From: an uncultured Eggerthella sp.
GTDB taxonomy: Bacteria; Actinomycetota; Coriobacteriia; Coriobacteriales; Eggerthellaceae
Assembly: GCA_900540345.1 (NCBI GenBank)
Contig: UQFK01000002.1
Span: forward strand, 248,001 to 312,000
Direction of reading: 5' to 3'
Length of the DNA: 64,000 bases
Shown here: piece by piece, positions 1 to 7,822 of the stretch
Layout: each line of letters opens with the position of its first letter
Numbering within the stretch: the stretch's first letter is position 1
Notes under the pieces: model-generated
Told to the model about the DNA's origin: nothing
Database searches by the model: none
What the model saw: only the letters and a program-made list of their open reading frames with translations
Program-made: the position numbers and the translations under genes

Positions 1-156
1 GAGGCGAAGAAACTCGGATATCTGTACTAGATCTCTTGCAGGTTATAACGCTTTTGCAAGTTGTGAATCTCGCTTGCAAAGAGGTTTTATTTCGAGGTTG
101 TGCACGCTTTGCTTTGCCTCATCTTACCGAGCGAAGATCGAGCAGACTGCCGCAAA

Positions 157-188
157 CAAAAAAAGAGCGCCAAGGCGCTCTTTTTTTT
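157..188. terminator. Bidirectional Rho-independent terminator
   Basis: A perfect 7-bp stem, GAGCGCC/GGCGCTC (165-171 with 174-180), has a 2-nt AA apex, is followed by eight T on the plus strand (181-188) and preceded by eight A (157-164). It can therefore work in both directions. The tight apex means the top pairs are probably open in RNA. It would stop minus-strand transcription coming from the MBL gene and plus-strand transcription from a gene left of the window. Confidence 0.75.
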
Positions 189-200
189 GTGGGACGTCGG

Positions 201-317
201 GGTGAGATCTCCGAGTAGGGCCTCTGGGTGAGATTTCTGAGTAGGATTTCTGAGGGAGATCTCGGAGTAAGGCCTCTAGCTAGGACCTCTAGGTAAGATT
301 TCGGAGTAAGTCCTCTG
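201..317. repeat. Degenerate ~26-bp tandem repeat (four copies plus a half copy)
   Basis: Units begin at about 201, 227, 254, 279 (half unit) and 292. Each full unit reads roughly GGTGAGATYTCNGA followed by GTARGNCCTCTR. The second half recurs alone at 279-291, which points to a 13-bp sub-repeat. Divergence between copies is substantial, so the array is old or functionally tolerant. No open reading frame uses it convincingly. Confidence 0.7.
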
Positions 318-401
318 GCTTTGCCATCTCTGGGCCAGAGTTCAGCTAAAGTGTGGCTAAAACTTGGCGTTTTCATAGTTTTGCAGCGATTTGCCAAAAA
401 A

Positions 402-597
402 TTGCATGAGATTTTCGGTTGTATGCACGTTTTCTCGCCCATTTCCTGCAAATCGGCGAAGATGCCGACAATGCTCTTATCCTTTTTTCTTGACTAAAAC
501 TTATGACCTGGTGTTTTGCAAAATACGACTCTCGGAAAGACAGGCTGTCCCGCTCTTCGGGTATACAAATGTGCATACAAGCGAAAATTCGCTGCAA
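402..597. repeat. Intergenic inverted-repeat element, copy A
   Basis: The left arm (402-428) and right arm (571-597) are inverted copies sharing TTGTATGCAC/GTGCATACAA and ATTTTCG/CGAAAAT, with one conserved mismatched position between those blocks. Inside lies TGACCTGGTGTTTTGC (504-519). Copy B at 44651-44811 has the same arms, the same mismatch and the same internal TGACCTGG block. An extra arm-like piece (GTTTTGCAGCGA, 378-389) precedes the left arm. No coding capacity is seen. Candidates are a MITE-like mobile remnant or a structured RNA or regulatory repeat. Confidence 0.65.
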
Positions 598-615
598 AAC
601 ACCGCACGAACTAGG

Positions 616-1428
616 TTAATCGCACGGGTTAGATGCGTCTCGCGCATCAAGATAGAGAAGCTGTGCTTTTACACTTCGAAAGGCTGGATCTCGCAGCTCT
701 GGGTCGAGACCCACATAAACCGCATCCACAAGCGCATCGGCATCGCGCTCTACCCCATTTGCGAGCGCATCTTCAATCTGCTGCAGACGATTAAGACGAT
801 GCTTGCGTGTAGCCTCAATAGCAGCCATCGGGTCCTCGATCGGGTATCCATGTCCTGGATAAAGCATGGATATATCCTCATCACGCACAAGCTGTTCAAG
901 AATATCGAGCGAATGCATATAATCGGTCAGGTCGCCATCAGGGTAATAAACCACGGTCGGACCATGTTTGAACACGACATCGCCTGCGAACAGGGATCGA
1001 TCTGCTGGGTAAACAAGCCCAACCGAATCACTTGAATGGCCAGGAAGCGGAACGACCTGCAATTCAGGACCATTCTCAATCGGAGCGAACGAACCAGGTT
1101 GCAAGGTTCCATCAAAGGGCGCATAAATACGCGCACCCGTCATATCGCTCAGCTCCTGAGCACCTTCTGTGTGGTCGGGATGCATATGGGTGCAGACCAC
1201 CGCCCCAACACGAAGGCCCTCATTCACACAAGCATCAATCACATCGAGCACATGCTGGCCTGATGGCGCAGGGTCGATGACAATGCACTCTGGGCTTTCG
1301 GCCTCTGCCAAGATCCAGGTATTCGTGCCCGTATAGGTCATAGCGGATGGATTATCGGCGCGAACGCACGATACGCGATCGCTCACCTTTCCCCCAGGAA
1401 AAGGCACTTCATCGACGATGAATCCCAT
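616..1428 (-). CDS. MBL-fold metallohydrolase (LACTB2/glyoxalase II-like)
   Basis: A 270-residue metallo-beta-lactamase-fold hydrolase, probably cytoplasmic, with a two-metal site. The signature THMHPDH lies at residues 80-86; further predicted ligands are His131 in PGHSSDS, Asp150 in LFAGD and His193 in YPGHGYP. The layout resembles the LACTB2 and glyoxalase II branch, which cleaves thioesters or phosphodiesters; the substrate cannot be read from sequence. The start is supported by a GGGAG Shine-Dalgarno about 7 nt upstream. It is the last gene of the minus-strand run that begins at the PurF-like gene, and a strong hairpin (1452-1480) sits between it and the upstream Nudix gene. Inverted-repeat element A follows its 3' end. 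Confidence 0.85.
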   Translation of the reverse strand: MGFIVDEVPFPGGKVSDRVSCVRADNPSAMTYTGTNTWILAEAESPECIVIDPAPSGQHVLDVIDACVNEGLRVGAVVCTHMHPDHTEGAQELSDMTGARIYAPFDGTLQPGSFAPIENGPELQVVPLPGHSSDSVGLVYPADRSLFAGDVVFKHGPTVVYYPDGDLTDYMHSLDILEQLVRDEDISMLYPGHGYPIEDPMAAIEATRKHRLNRLQQIEDALANGVERDADALVDAVYVGLDPELRDPAFRSVKAQLLYLDARDASNPCD

Positions 1429-1451
1429 CTTGCGCTCCCTTCTATAAGATA

Positions 1452-1480
1452 ATGAAGGAGCTTTAAAAGGGCTCCTTCAT
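1452..1480 (-). terminator. Intercistronic hairpin between Nudix and MBL genes
   Basis: Perfect 10-bp arms ATGAAGGAGC (1452-1461) and GCTCCTTCAT (1471-1480) have a 9-nt loop. On the minus strand the stem is followed by TATCTTAT, only moderately U-rich. It sits about 25 nt before the MBL start codon, so it may be a weak terminator, an attenuator or an mRNA-processing or stability hairpin. The rest of 1429-1579 holds nothing recognisable. Confidence 0.5.
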
Positions 1481-1579
1481 CGATCACGACCGCTCTTCTT
1501 CTCGCTTTGACTGCAAAGCTTCTCGCTTTCTCAAAAGGAGCAAGCCTTGCAAATCCGCAAAAATGATCCATGCATACTG

Positions 1580-2485
1580 CTAGATCTCTGCGTGCAGAAC
1601 GATGGTGCCATCATCCTTGCGAATCGGCTTGAACATAATCTTTTTCACTTGCTTGCGATTCGAAACGAACTCCTCGGCTGAAGGAGCTTCTGCGATACGC
1701 GTAAGGTTGAAGAGCGTCGGCGCCACCACAAGCCAACGATTCTCATCGGCTTCACGCACCGCATACGACGGCGTGACCCAGTCGGCGATCTGCGCTTCTG
1801 AGGTATTGTCGTCAGCATGCTGACCTTCAGGCATGAGCGCCGAGAAGAAGAACGTGTCGTAGCGCTTAGGCTCGAATGTTGGCGTGCAGAAGTTTGCGAC
1901 CAAACCGAGAAGGTCGGTGCGCAAGATAAGGTCACGTTCGACCAGCAGATCAGCGAATCCGATCTGATGCGCAACAAGCGCTTCGCGGTTTGCACCCCAG
2001 CTCGGATCAGATAGATCGGTAACCGTAGAAGACTCATCGGGCCCTGCCAAGAGAACGCCACATTCTTCAAAAACCTCGCGTGCGGCTGCGACAACGATAC
2101 GGCGCGCATCATCTTCAGAAACGCCCATCAATTCAGCCCAGTCCTTCGGGCTCGGGCCACACCAGGGAAGATCAGGGTTCGAGTCTCGCTCGTCCACACG
2201 GCCGCCAGGAAAGACCACTGCATCGGGGACGAAATCCATGGTCTTCACACGACGAAGCATGAACACCTCGACGTTCTGGTCGTTTGGAAAATCGGGTGGG
2301 AAAACGCCATCGTCGATGCGATATTTCGTATCGCCTGGCTTTGAATCACGCACGAGCATGACCGTTGCAGCAAGCTTCGGTACAGGCGGATTCGGGTTGG
2401 GATTGTCGATATGATCGCCGATGCTCTCGAGTACTTTTTTATTCGGCACCGTTTCGATCGCGCCATTGGAACTGTCAATACGCAT
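1580..2485 (-). CDS. Nudix hydrolase of the NUDT19/NUDT7-like type
   Basis: A 301-residue protein with a split Nudix box. FPGGRVDE lies at residues 92-99 and REVFEECGVLL at 136-146, separated by an insertion of about 35 residues that carries PWCGPSPKDW. This arrangement, and the motif MLRRVKTMDFVPDAVVFPGG, resembles eukaryotic NUDT19-type (CoA diphosphatase) proteins and their bacterial relatives, which hydrolyse nucleoside diphosphate-linked compounds. The substrate is therefore uncertain. The acidic catalytic residues of the REVFEE helix are intact. Start chosen at ATG 2485 with GAGAGGGG upstream. It lies between the Ser/Thr kinase and MBL genes in the same direction. Confidence 0.8.
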   Translation of the reverse strand: MRIDSSNGAIETVPNKKVLESIGDHIDNPNPNPPVPKLAATVMLVRDSKPGDTKYRIDDGVFPPDFPNDQNVEVFMLRRVKTMDFVPDAVVFPGGRVDERDSNPDLPWCGPSPKDWAELMGVSEDDARRIVVAAAREVFEECGVLLAGPDESSTVTDLSDPSWGANREALVAHQIGFADLLVERDLILRTDLLGLVANFCTPTFEPKRYDTFFFSALMPEGQHADDNTSEAQIADWVTPSYAVREADENRWLVVAPTLFNLTRIAEAPSAEEFVSNRKQVKKIMFKPIRKDDGTIVLHAEI

Positions 2486-2588
2486 AGAGACCCCTCTCTT
2501 TGTTTTCCTTCATATTCCATTATATCGGGTCGATCGCGCGCCAAAAGATACGGCATGACAACAATGCAGTGCTAGCAAAGGGGCGCTC

Positions 2589-4538
2589 TTAAGCGTCGTG
2601 ATGCGCAGGAAAGATGACCGCGATCGCCGCCATGATGATACCCGCAGAGACGGTGAGCAGAATATAGACTGGGTCGGGATCATGGCCAAGGATGAACGTC
2701 GAGACAAGCGCCGGCAAGATGCACGTAATGGCCACCGCAGATACTCCACCAAAAAGACTGGCAAGCGTAGAAGCGCGTCCGAAGAGCAGCGATGCGATCG
2801 GGGCACTGATAAGCCAAGAGACGATAATCGCCCAGGTCATAGGGTTTTGTAGCGTAGTTACGATGTTGCCATTGACCTCGGTCCACATATGGATGTTCCA
2901 GAATTGGAAGATGTCCCATGACGTAATGGAGACAGAGCCAAGTCCTGCGAGCACAACTGATAAAAACGCCGCATAAAGCGTTGTGAGAAACGCCTGGCGC
3001 GGGCGCAGAAAATATGCGGTGGCCAGTGGCGTAACCGAGCCAAGGCCGATCGAAGATGCCGCTGTTGAGAGCAGCGCTGCATTTGCTTGGCGGGATCCGT
3101 CACGGCCGATGAAGAACCACCAGGCAAACGTAGCCGCGACCACCAAAATGCCTACAAGCAGCGCATTGTTGTTCACCAGGGCAAGACCGAGCAGCGAGAA
3201 TGAGAGTAGTGCTCCTACATGAGGAACCGCAAAAGCAGCCACTGCCACGAGCAACAATGCTCCCCACAGCGCTGGCGATTCCCAACCAGGAAGCAAGCTG
3301 AAATTCGAGAACGCGACCGAACTTATGAGCACGCATCCAAGAAGCGCCACGATACGCATCACGACCGAGAAACGACTCTTGATCGGACTGTCGTATATTG
3401 GCTCATCATCGTAGTCGTTCGGGAAGACATCGGAAGGCATGCTCGAGCGCTTGCTCTTCTTGCGCTTTCGAGACGCATTCAAAGGATATGCGCCCGATTC
3501 CTCCTCTTCAACGATCGTGTCGAGCTCGTCTTCGTCGAAGGTGTCCGTATCACCAAGCGCTGCATCGTCTTCATCTGAGCCGATCGCGAACGCAACGGTC
3601 TTAGCGAGCTTCTTCACTCCTTGTTTGGCGTTGCCGAGCGCAGGTTTCACATCGCGTGCAAACGCATGCACGGACGGGTATCTTCCCTCTTTATCGGGAT
3701 CGAGCGCTTTAAAAATCGCATCGTCGAACTGCTCGTCAACATCCTCCATACACAGCGACGGGATGACGATCTCGGCATCGTAGATGGTATCAAGCGCTTC
3801 ATCGATGCTATTTGCGCGAAATGGATTATCTCCGCGTGTGAGCATCTCATACGTAAGGCTTGCAAGCGCCCACTGGTCGCATCGCTCGTCGAGCTCTTCT
3901 CGCTCCATTTGCTCAGGCGGCATGTAGCCGATAGTACCGCCAGTCGCCACGCCGAAGCCGAACCCGTCTGCCAAACGCGCCAAACCAAAATCGACCACTT
4001 TGACCTGGCCTTGCGTATTGATGAGTACGTTATCAGGCTTGATGTCAAGATGCAGCACGTGATTCTTGTGCGCCACTTCGAGCGCATGCGAGACCGCCTT
4101 GAACACAGCAGCTACAACATCGGCGTCTATCGTCTCAGGGAAATACTGCATCAGATCTGTGAGCGAGATGCCGTCCACGAGCTCCATGATGATATAAGCA
4201 GTATTGCCCTGGATCTCGAAGTCGTAGATCGATGCGATGTTAGGATCATTCAACAGCGCTGCAGTGCGCGCTTCCTCAAGACCAGGGATGGTGTTCTTCT
4301 TGGCAAAGCCAGAATCGAGCATGATGCTGACCGATTCAGCATCTGCATAAGGGTTTTGCAGATTGTTCAAACCCGCATTGATCTGCTCGGCAGAAAGCGA
4401 AGCGGTCGAAGCCTCTTCAAGCGGTAGACACTTGATGGCGACCTCTCGTTGGATGCGCGTATCCCACGCAACGACGACCGTTGCGAATCCACCCGATCCT
4501 GCTTCATAGGTTGGTTGATATCGGTCGAGGATCAGCAC
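2589..4538 (-). CDS. Membrane-anchored Ser/Thr protein kinase (PknB-like, polytopic C-terminus)
   Basis: A 649-residue protein with an N-terminal Hanks-type kinase domain and a large membrane domain. Visible kinase elements are the glycine loop GSGGFAT (14-20), Lys36 in VAIKCL, the catalytic loop HLDIKPDN (163-170), DFG (183-185) and GTIGYMPPEQ (201-210). An insertion of about 45 residues separates Lys36 from the alpha-C region, a departure from typical PknB. After the domain (about 300) comes an acidic and then basic linker (RKRKKSKRSS), followed by roughly eight hydrophobic segments (about 390-640), rather than one TM and PASTA repeats. The start is GTG, 3 bases past the larC stop. It is probably translated with the lar genes. 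The signal sensed is unknown. Confidence 0.85.
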   Translation of the reverse strand: MLILDRYQPTYEAGSGGFATVVVAWDTRIQREVAIKCLPLEEASTASLSAEQINAGLNNLQNPYADAESVSIMLDSGFAKKNTIPGLEEARTAALLNDPNIASIYDFEIQGNTAYIIMELVDGISLTDLMQYFPETIDADVVAAVFKAVSHALEVAHKNHVLHLDIKPDNVLINTQGQVKVVDFGLARLADGFGFGVATGGTIGYMPPEQMEREELDERCDQWALASLTYEMLTRGDNPFRANSIDEALDTIYDAEIVIPSLCMEDVDEQFDDAIFKALDPDKEGRYPSVHAFARDVKPALGNAKQGVKKLAKTVAFAIGSDEDDAALGDTDTFDEDELDTIVEEEESGAYPLNASRKRKKSKRSSMPSDVFPNDYDDEPIYDSPIKSRFSVVMRIVALLGCVLISSVAFSNFSLLPGWESPALWGALLLVAVAAFAVPHVGALLSFSLLGLALVNNNALLVGILVVAATFAWWFFIGRDGSRQANAALLSTAASSIGLGSVTPLATAYFLRPRQAFLTTLYAAFLSVVLAGLGSVSITSWDIFQFWNIHMWTEVNGNIVTTLQNPMTWAIIVSWLISAPIASLLFGRASTLASLFGGVSAVAITCILPALVSTFILGHDPDPVYILLTVSAGIIMAAIAVIFPAHHDA

Positions 4539-4541
4539 GTC

Positions 4542-5090
4542 TTACGCCACGAACTCCTCTACATAATGCTTGATGATGGCAGCAGAAGTAGGCGTACAAA
4601 GCTCGCCTTCAAGAGCGGATGTAGCGCGCGGAATGCCCTCGAGAATAGCTGCAGTAGCAGGAGCAGGAATATCCATAAGGCCGTGAGCACACATGATCTG
4701 CCCCTGGCCAGTCTGCACAGGGCTTGCTGTGATGTGCGTTGGCTGGAGCACAAAAAAAGCCGCGCAGATCGCAAGCGCATTGCGAATACCCGCTGCATTT
4801 CCTACCTCATGAAAATGCGTCTCCTCGACCGCACACCCGTGCACCTTCGCTTCAGCCTGCGCAAGGATCGCATATACACCGCGCAACTGATCCTTCAAGG
4901 CCGCGTCAACATTCATTGCATCGATCGAAGCATTCACATCTGCGATCGAATGATGATGCTTATCAGGAATGAACGCCTGATCAAGGATCTGATCGAAACG
5001 CTCACGCTGGTTAGGGACCATGAGTGCAATAAGGCTGTCGAGCAACTGGGCCCGCGTTGCGCTTTGCGTAAGGTTCAAATGGATCTCCAT
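4542..5090 (-). CDS. larC: LarC-like nickel insertion protein, N-terminal (LarC1) part only
   Basis: 182 residues matching the core of LarC (DUF111), the nickel-inserting enzyme of nickel-pincer-nucleotide (NPN) cofactor synthesis. Recognisable blocks are ETHFHEVG (90-97), PAPATAAILEG (142-152) and GELCTPTSAA (162-171). Full LarC is usually about 400 residues, or is split into larC1 and larC2 read through a programmed frameshift. Here the protein stops soon after the GELxTPT block, and the next gene starts 3 bases on, so no LarC2 half follows. The usual N-terminal motif FDCFSGISGDM is also missing. The enzyme may therefore be a reduced or non-canonical LarC, or complete itself with a LarC2 encoded elsewhere. 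It follows larB by 32 bases. Confidence 0.75.
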   Translation of the reverse strand: MEIHLNLTQSATRAQLLDSLIALMVPNQRERFDQILDQAFIPDKHHHSIADVNASIDAMNVDAALKDQLRGVYAILAQAEAKVHGCAVEETHFHEVGNAAGIRNALAICAAFFVLQPTHITASPVQTGQGQIMCAHGLMDIPAPATAAILEGIPRATSALEGELCTPTSAAIIKHYVEEFVA

Positions 5091-5122
5091 ACCATGCTCT
5101 TTCTATCGTTTAAGATCAGACA

Positions 5123-5899
5123 CTATTGGTCCGACTTACTCACTTGCAGATGATTGATGAGGTGAGCCTGAAAGCCTGCACCAAAGCCGTTGTCGATATT
5201 CACCACGCTCACCCCGCTCGCACAGGAGTTGAGCATCGCAAGAAGCGCTGCCACTCCTCCAAATGATGCGCCATAGCCTACGCTTGTCGGAACCGCGATG
5301 ACGGGGCACGAAACCATACCTCCTATCACGCTTGCAAGTGCACCTTCCATACCTGCGACCGCGATGACCACCTGAGCCTCCATAAGCTCATCCATATGAG
5401 AAAGCAGGCGATGGATGCCTGAAACGCCCACATCATACAGGCGTTCAACCTTGTTACCGAGGGCCTCTGCTGTAAACGCCGCCTCTTCGGCTACTGCCAT
5501 GTCGCTCGTGCCTGCCGCAGCAACCACGATAGAACCATTGCCGGTCGGTTCAGGGAGCGTGCCAACAATACCGAGCTTTGGAATTTCATGATACGTGAAG
5601 CCCGTGTCTGCAAAATCTGTTGCGAGCCTGAAAGCCGATTCGGCAGAAAGACGCGTAATAAGAATGCACGTTTGCCCATGCTCGATCAGTGACTGGCAGA
5701 TACCCTTGATCTGCTCATAGGTCTTTGTTGCGCCATAGACCACCTCGGCTGCGCCTTGACGCAATTCACGATGATGATCAACCTTCGCATATCCCAGATC
5801 GGAAAAAGGCTCTTTGCGCAACGAAAGCATCGCCTGATCAACGGTGGTTCTTCCTGCTGCAAGCTCTTCGAGCGTCGTGCGAATATCTTGAGCGGTCAT
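5123..5899 (-). CDS. larB: LarB: nicotinic acid adenine dinucleotide carboxylase/hydrolase, NPN cofactor synthesis
   Basis: 258 residues of the LarB family, whose C-terminal half is PurE-like. LarB carboxylates the pyridinium ring of NaAD and hydrolyses the phosphoanhydride, the first step of the nickel-pincer cofactor of lactate racemase LarA. Diagnostic blocks are DHHRELRQGAAEVVYG (42-57), AGTSDMAVAEEA (129-140), DVGVSG (156-161) and AGMEGALASVIGG (182-194). The family's usual length is about 250 residues. I chose ATG 5899, preceded by AGAGGAGG; an in-frame ATG at 5914 would add five residues. It lies between larE and larC on one strand. No LarA substrate enzyme is encoded in the window. 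Confidence 0.88.
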   Translation of the reverse strand: MTAQDIRTTLEELAAGRTTVDQAMLSLRKEPFSDLGYAKVDHHRELRQGAAEVVYGATKTYEQIKGICQSLIEHGQTCILITRLSAESAFRLATDFADTGFTYHEIPKLGIVGTLPEPTGNGSIVVAAAGTSDMAVAEEAAFTAEALGNKVERLYDVGVSGIHRLLSHMDELMEAQVVIAVAGMEGALASVIGGMVSCPVIAVPTSVGYGASFGGVAALLAMLNSCASGVSVVNIDNGFGAGFQAHLINHLQVSKSDQ

Positions 5900-5994
5900 A
5901 GCCTCCTCTTTCATGCGATCGCTTCAGAAGCGCGCTTGAAGATCGCGCTTTATCGATGCGCGCAACCGAACATGGTCGCGCACATCACAGGTGT

Positions 5995-6648
5995 TTACAG
6001 GGTATCACGATGCTTGTGGTTTTCGCGCTCGAGCCAATCTTCCTGCACAAAGGATTCAAGCAGTTCAGGGGTTATCTGCTGACCAGCTTCTACGCGTGTA
6101 GCCAAGCATGAGTAATTAGGCTTGTCGGCTGTGAGCAATCCCATCTTGCGCGAAAGATCACGAATCTGATCTTTCGTAAGGCCTGCCTCGCGCAAAGGCG
6201 AATACACGCCAAATTCCTCGATCGCACGAAAACCTGGACGCCGAGCAGGATCGTCAGTCGCATTCGTGCCGTCGATGACCGTGTCGATACCAAGCCTGTT
6301 CGCAGCGCCAAAGATCGCCTGAAAGATGACGCGCTTACATCGATAGCACCGATCAGGCGGATTCGCGATCACTTCAGGATATGAGAAGATGTCGAGCTTG
6401 ATCATCTCGGTCGTGCTTTCGAGTTGGGCAGCTGCCAAACGCGCGTCATCTGCCTCGAAGGCGTACTGAAACGCCGTATCAATGGTGAACGCACGCACCT
6501 CGGCACCGCATGCACGTGCGCAAGCCAACAAGAAAACAGAGTCGCACCCCCCTGAATAGGCAAGTGCGACTCGTGGGTGTTCCTTAAAAAATGCCCGCAG
6601 CGCGAGCGGAACGAGCTGCTCGATCCTCGCTAAGTCGAGCTGCTGCAT
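5995..6648 (-). CDS. larE: LarE: ATP-dependent sulfur transferase, probable [4Fe-4S] type, short C-terminus
   Basis: 217 residues of the LarE PP-loop family, which adenylates the pyridinium dicarboxylate mononucleotide and inserts sulfur. The PP-loop is SGGCDS (32-37; usually SGGVDS). Cys101 and Cys104 (in RCYRCK) plus Cys181 (in NYSCLATR) form the three-cysteine set reported for LarE proteins that carry a [4Fe-4S] cluster and act catalytically, in contrast to the single sacrificial cysteine of lactobacillal LarE. The protein ends about 50-60 residues earlier than typical LarE. Its ATG overlaps the stop of the aldo/keto reductase gene (TAATG), implying translational coupling. I see no frameshift in the 95 bases that follow. 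Confidence 0.85.
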   Translation of the reverse strand: MQQLDLARIEQLVPLALRAFFKEHPRVALAYSGGCDSVFLLACARACGAEVRAFTIDTAFQYAFEADDARLAAAQLESTTEMIKLDIFSYPEVIANPPDRCYRCKRVIFQAIFGAANRLGIDTVIDGTNATDDPARRPGFRAIEEFGVYSPLREAGLTKDQIRDLSRKMGLLTADKPNYSCLATRVEAGQQITPELLESFVQEDWLERENHKHRDTL

Positions 6649-7805
6649 TATTGACCCAACAGCATGTCGATCTTAGGCATCCAAGAGCTGATGGCGATAT
6701 GCTGCGGACAGATCTCTTCACAGGACCCGCAGCTCGTGCAATTCTCTGCCGTACGACCGAACTTCGGTACCTCGACCTCATAATATTCGCGCGCCATTTC
6801 CATATCATCATAGAGAAAGCGCATGTTGTAGGCCGTAATGTTATACGGAATGACGATCTTTTCAGGACAATATTCCACGCAATAGTTGCACCCTGTACAA
6901 GGTATGACCGAGAACTGACTGAAGCTTTCGCGCAACTGCTCGATCACGTTCTCTTCTTCAGCAGAGAGCATGCCTGCCTTAGCTTTTTCTGCAAATGCAA
7001 TGTCTTCTTCCAGCATCTCCATGCTCGACATGCCAGAGAGCACCGTGCTGACCTCAGGCATATTCCACAGCCAAGCGAACGCAAGCTCAACTGGCGATTT
7101 GTCAGTATTCTTCTCGAGTACTTCTTGAACCTTCGGCGGGAGATCGACTAGGAAGCCACCGCGCAGCGGCTCCATGACAATGACCCCCATACCGCGCTCA
7201 GCCGCAAGCTTGAGACCCTTCAAGCCTGCCTGAAATTCCTGGTCGTAATAATTGAGCTGAATCTGACAGAAGTCCCAATCAGCAGCGTTGAGCACCTCTT
7301 CAAACAGCTCGAAATCGTCATGGAAAGAAAAACCGATATGGTTCACACGACCGTCTTCCTTGGCCTTAATGATGCTCTCGACCGCATCCACCTTTTGACA
7401 GCGCTTCCAGCTGCCGCCGTTCAAAGAGTGCAGCATGTAGAAATCGATGTGGTCGGTCTTCAAACGCTCAAGTTGCTTGGCAAGCAAGCTGTCGAAGTCG
7501 TTTTCTGTTTTATACATCCAGGTGGGAGACTTCGTTGCAAGATAGACTTTCTCGCGGTAACCGCCTTCGAGCGCTTGGCCAACGATCTTTTCTGAGTTGC
7601 CACCCACATAGTTGAATGCAGTATCGATGTAGTTGATACCGTGATCGATGGCGTAATGCACCATTTCAATGGTCTTCTCGACATCCACATCTTCGATGCT
7701 CGTGCCGTTACCAGCCTGACCACCCTCTTTTAGCGGAAGACGCATCATGCCGAATCCGAGCGGGCTTACTTTACAACCCGTCTTACCGATCTCTCTGTAT
7801 TCCAT
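6648..7805 (-). CDS. Aldo/keto reductase with C-terminal 2[4Fe-4S] ferredoxin domain
   Basis: About 385 residues. The N-terminal three-quarters is an aldo/keto reductase barrel: EYREIGKTGCKVSPLGFGMM at the start, DTAFNYVGG with the catalytic Tyr region, ATKSP with the Lys and DFYMLHSLNGG with the His. The C-terminus carries two cluster motifs, CTGCNYCVEYCP and CTSCGSCEEICP, as in the large group of anaerobe AKRs that couple NAD(P)H chemistry to an Fe-S centre. The substrate is unknown. I prefer ATG 7805, with AAAGGA 9 nt upstream; ATG 7811 is possible. Longer starts would overlap the PurF-like gene. It overlaps larE by one base and may share its transcript. Confidence 0.88.
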   Translation of the reverse strand: MEYREIGKTGCKVSPLGFGMMRLPLKEGGQAGNGTSIEDVDVEKTIEMVHYAIDHGINYIDTAFNYVGGNSEKIVGQALEGGYREKVYLATKSPTWMYKTENDFDSLLAKQLERLKTDHIDFYMLHSLNGGSWKRCQKVDAVESIIKAKEDGRVNHIGFSFHDDFELFEEVLNAADWDFCQIQLNYYDQEFQAGLKGLKLAAERGMGVIVMEPLRGGFLVDLPPKVQEVLEKNTDKSPVELAFAWLWNMPEVSTVLSGMSSMEMLEEDIAFAEKAKAGMLSAEEENVIEQLRESFSQFSVIPCTGCNYCVEYCPEKIVIPYNITAYNMRFLYDDMEMAREYYEVEVPKFGRTAENCTSCGSCEEICPQHIAISSWMPKIDMLLGQ

Positions 7806-7822
7806 ATTCATGATTCCTTTCG

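Larger units (their letters stand above)
1..615. other. Gene-free region with terminator, tandem repeat and inverted-repeat element
   Basis: No convincing coding sequence is visible in these 615 bases; short open frames lack a ribosome binding site and run through repeats. The stretch holds a hairpin terminator (165-188), a degenerate tandem repeat (201-317) and an inverted-repeat element (402-597) that recurs at 44651-44811. A further degenerate copy of the element's left arm is visible near 74-106. It lies 3' of the MBL hydrolase gene, which ends at 616 on the minus strand. Confidence 0.7.

Noticed and set aside
36..218. 60-codon open frame at the left edge
   Set aside because: It has no ribosome binding site, crosses the terminator hairpin and has no recognisable protein features.
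391..1035. 214-codon plus-strand frame opposite the MBL gene
   Set aside because: It begins inside inverted-repeat element A and then runs antisense to the convincing MBL hydrolase; composition is that of a shadow frame.
3621..4427. 268-codon plus-strand frame opposite the Ser/Thr kinase
   Set aside because: The opposite strand holds a complete kinase with all catalytic motifs; this is its antisense shadow.
4538..4545. Programmed frameshift joining larC to a LarC2 half, as in lactobacilli
   Set aside because: The sequence past the larC stop is the kinase gene in frame; no LarC2-like sequence is present in any phase nearby.
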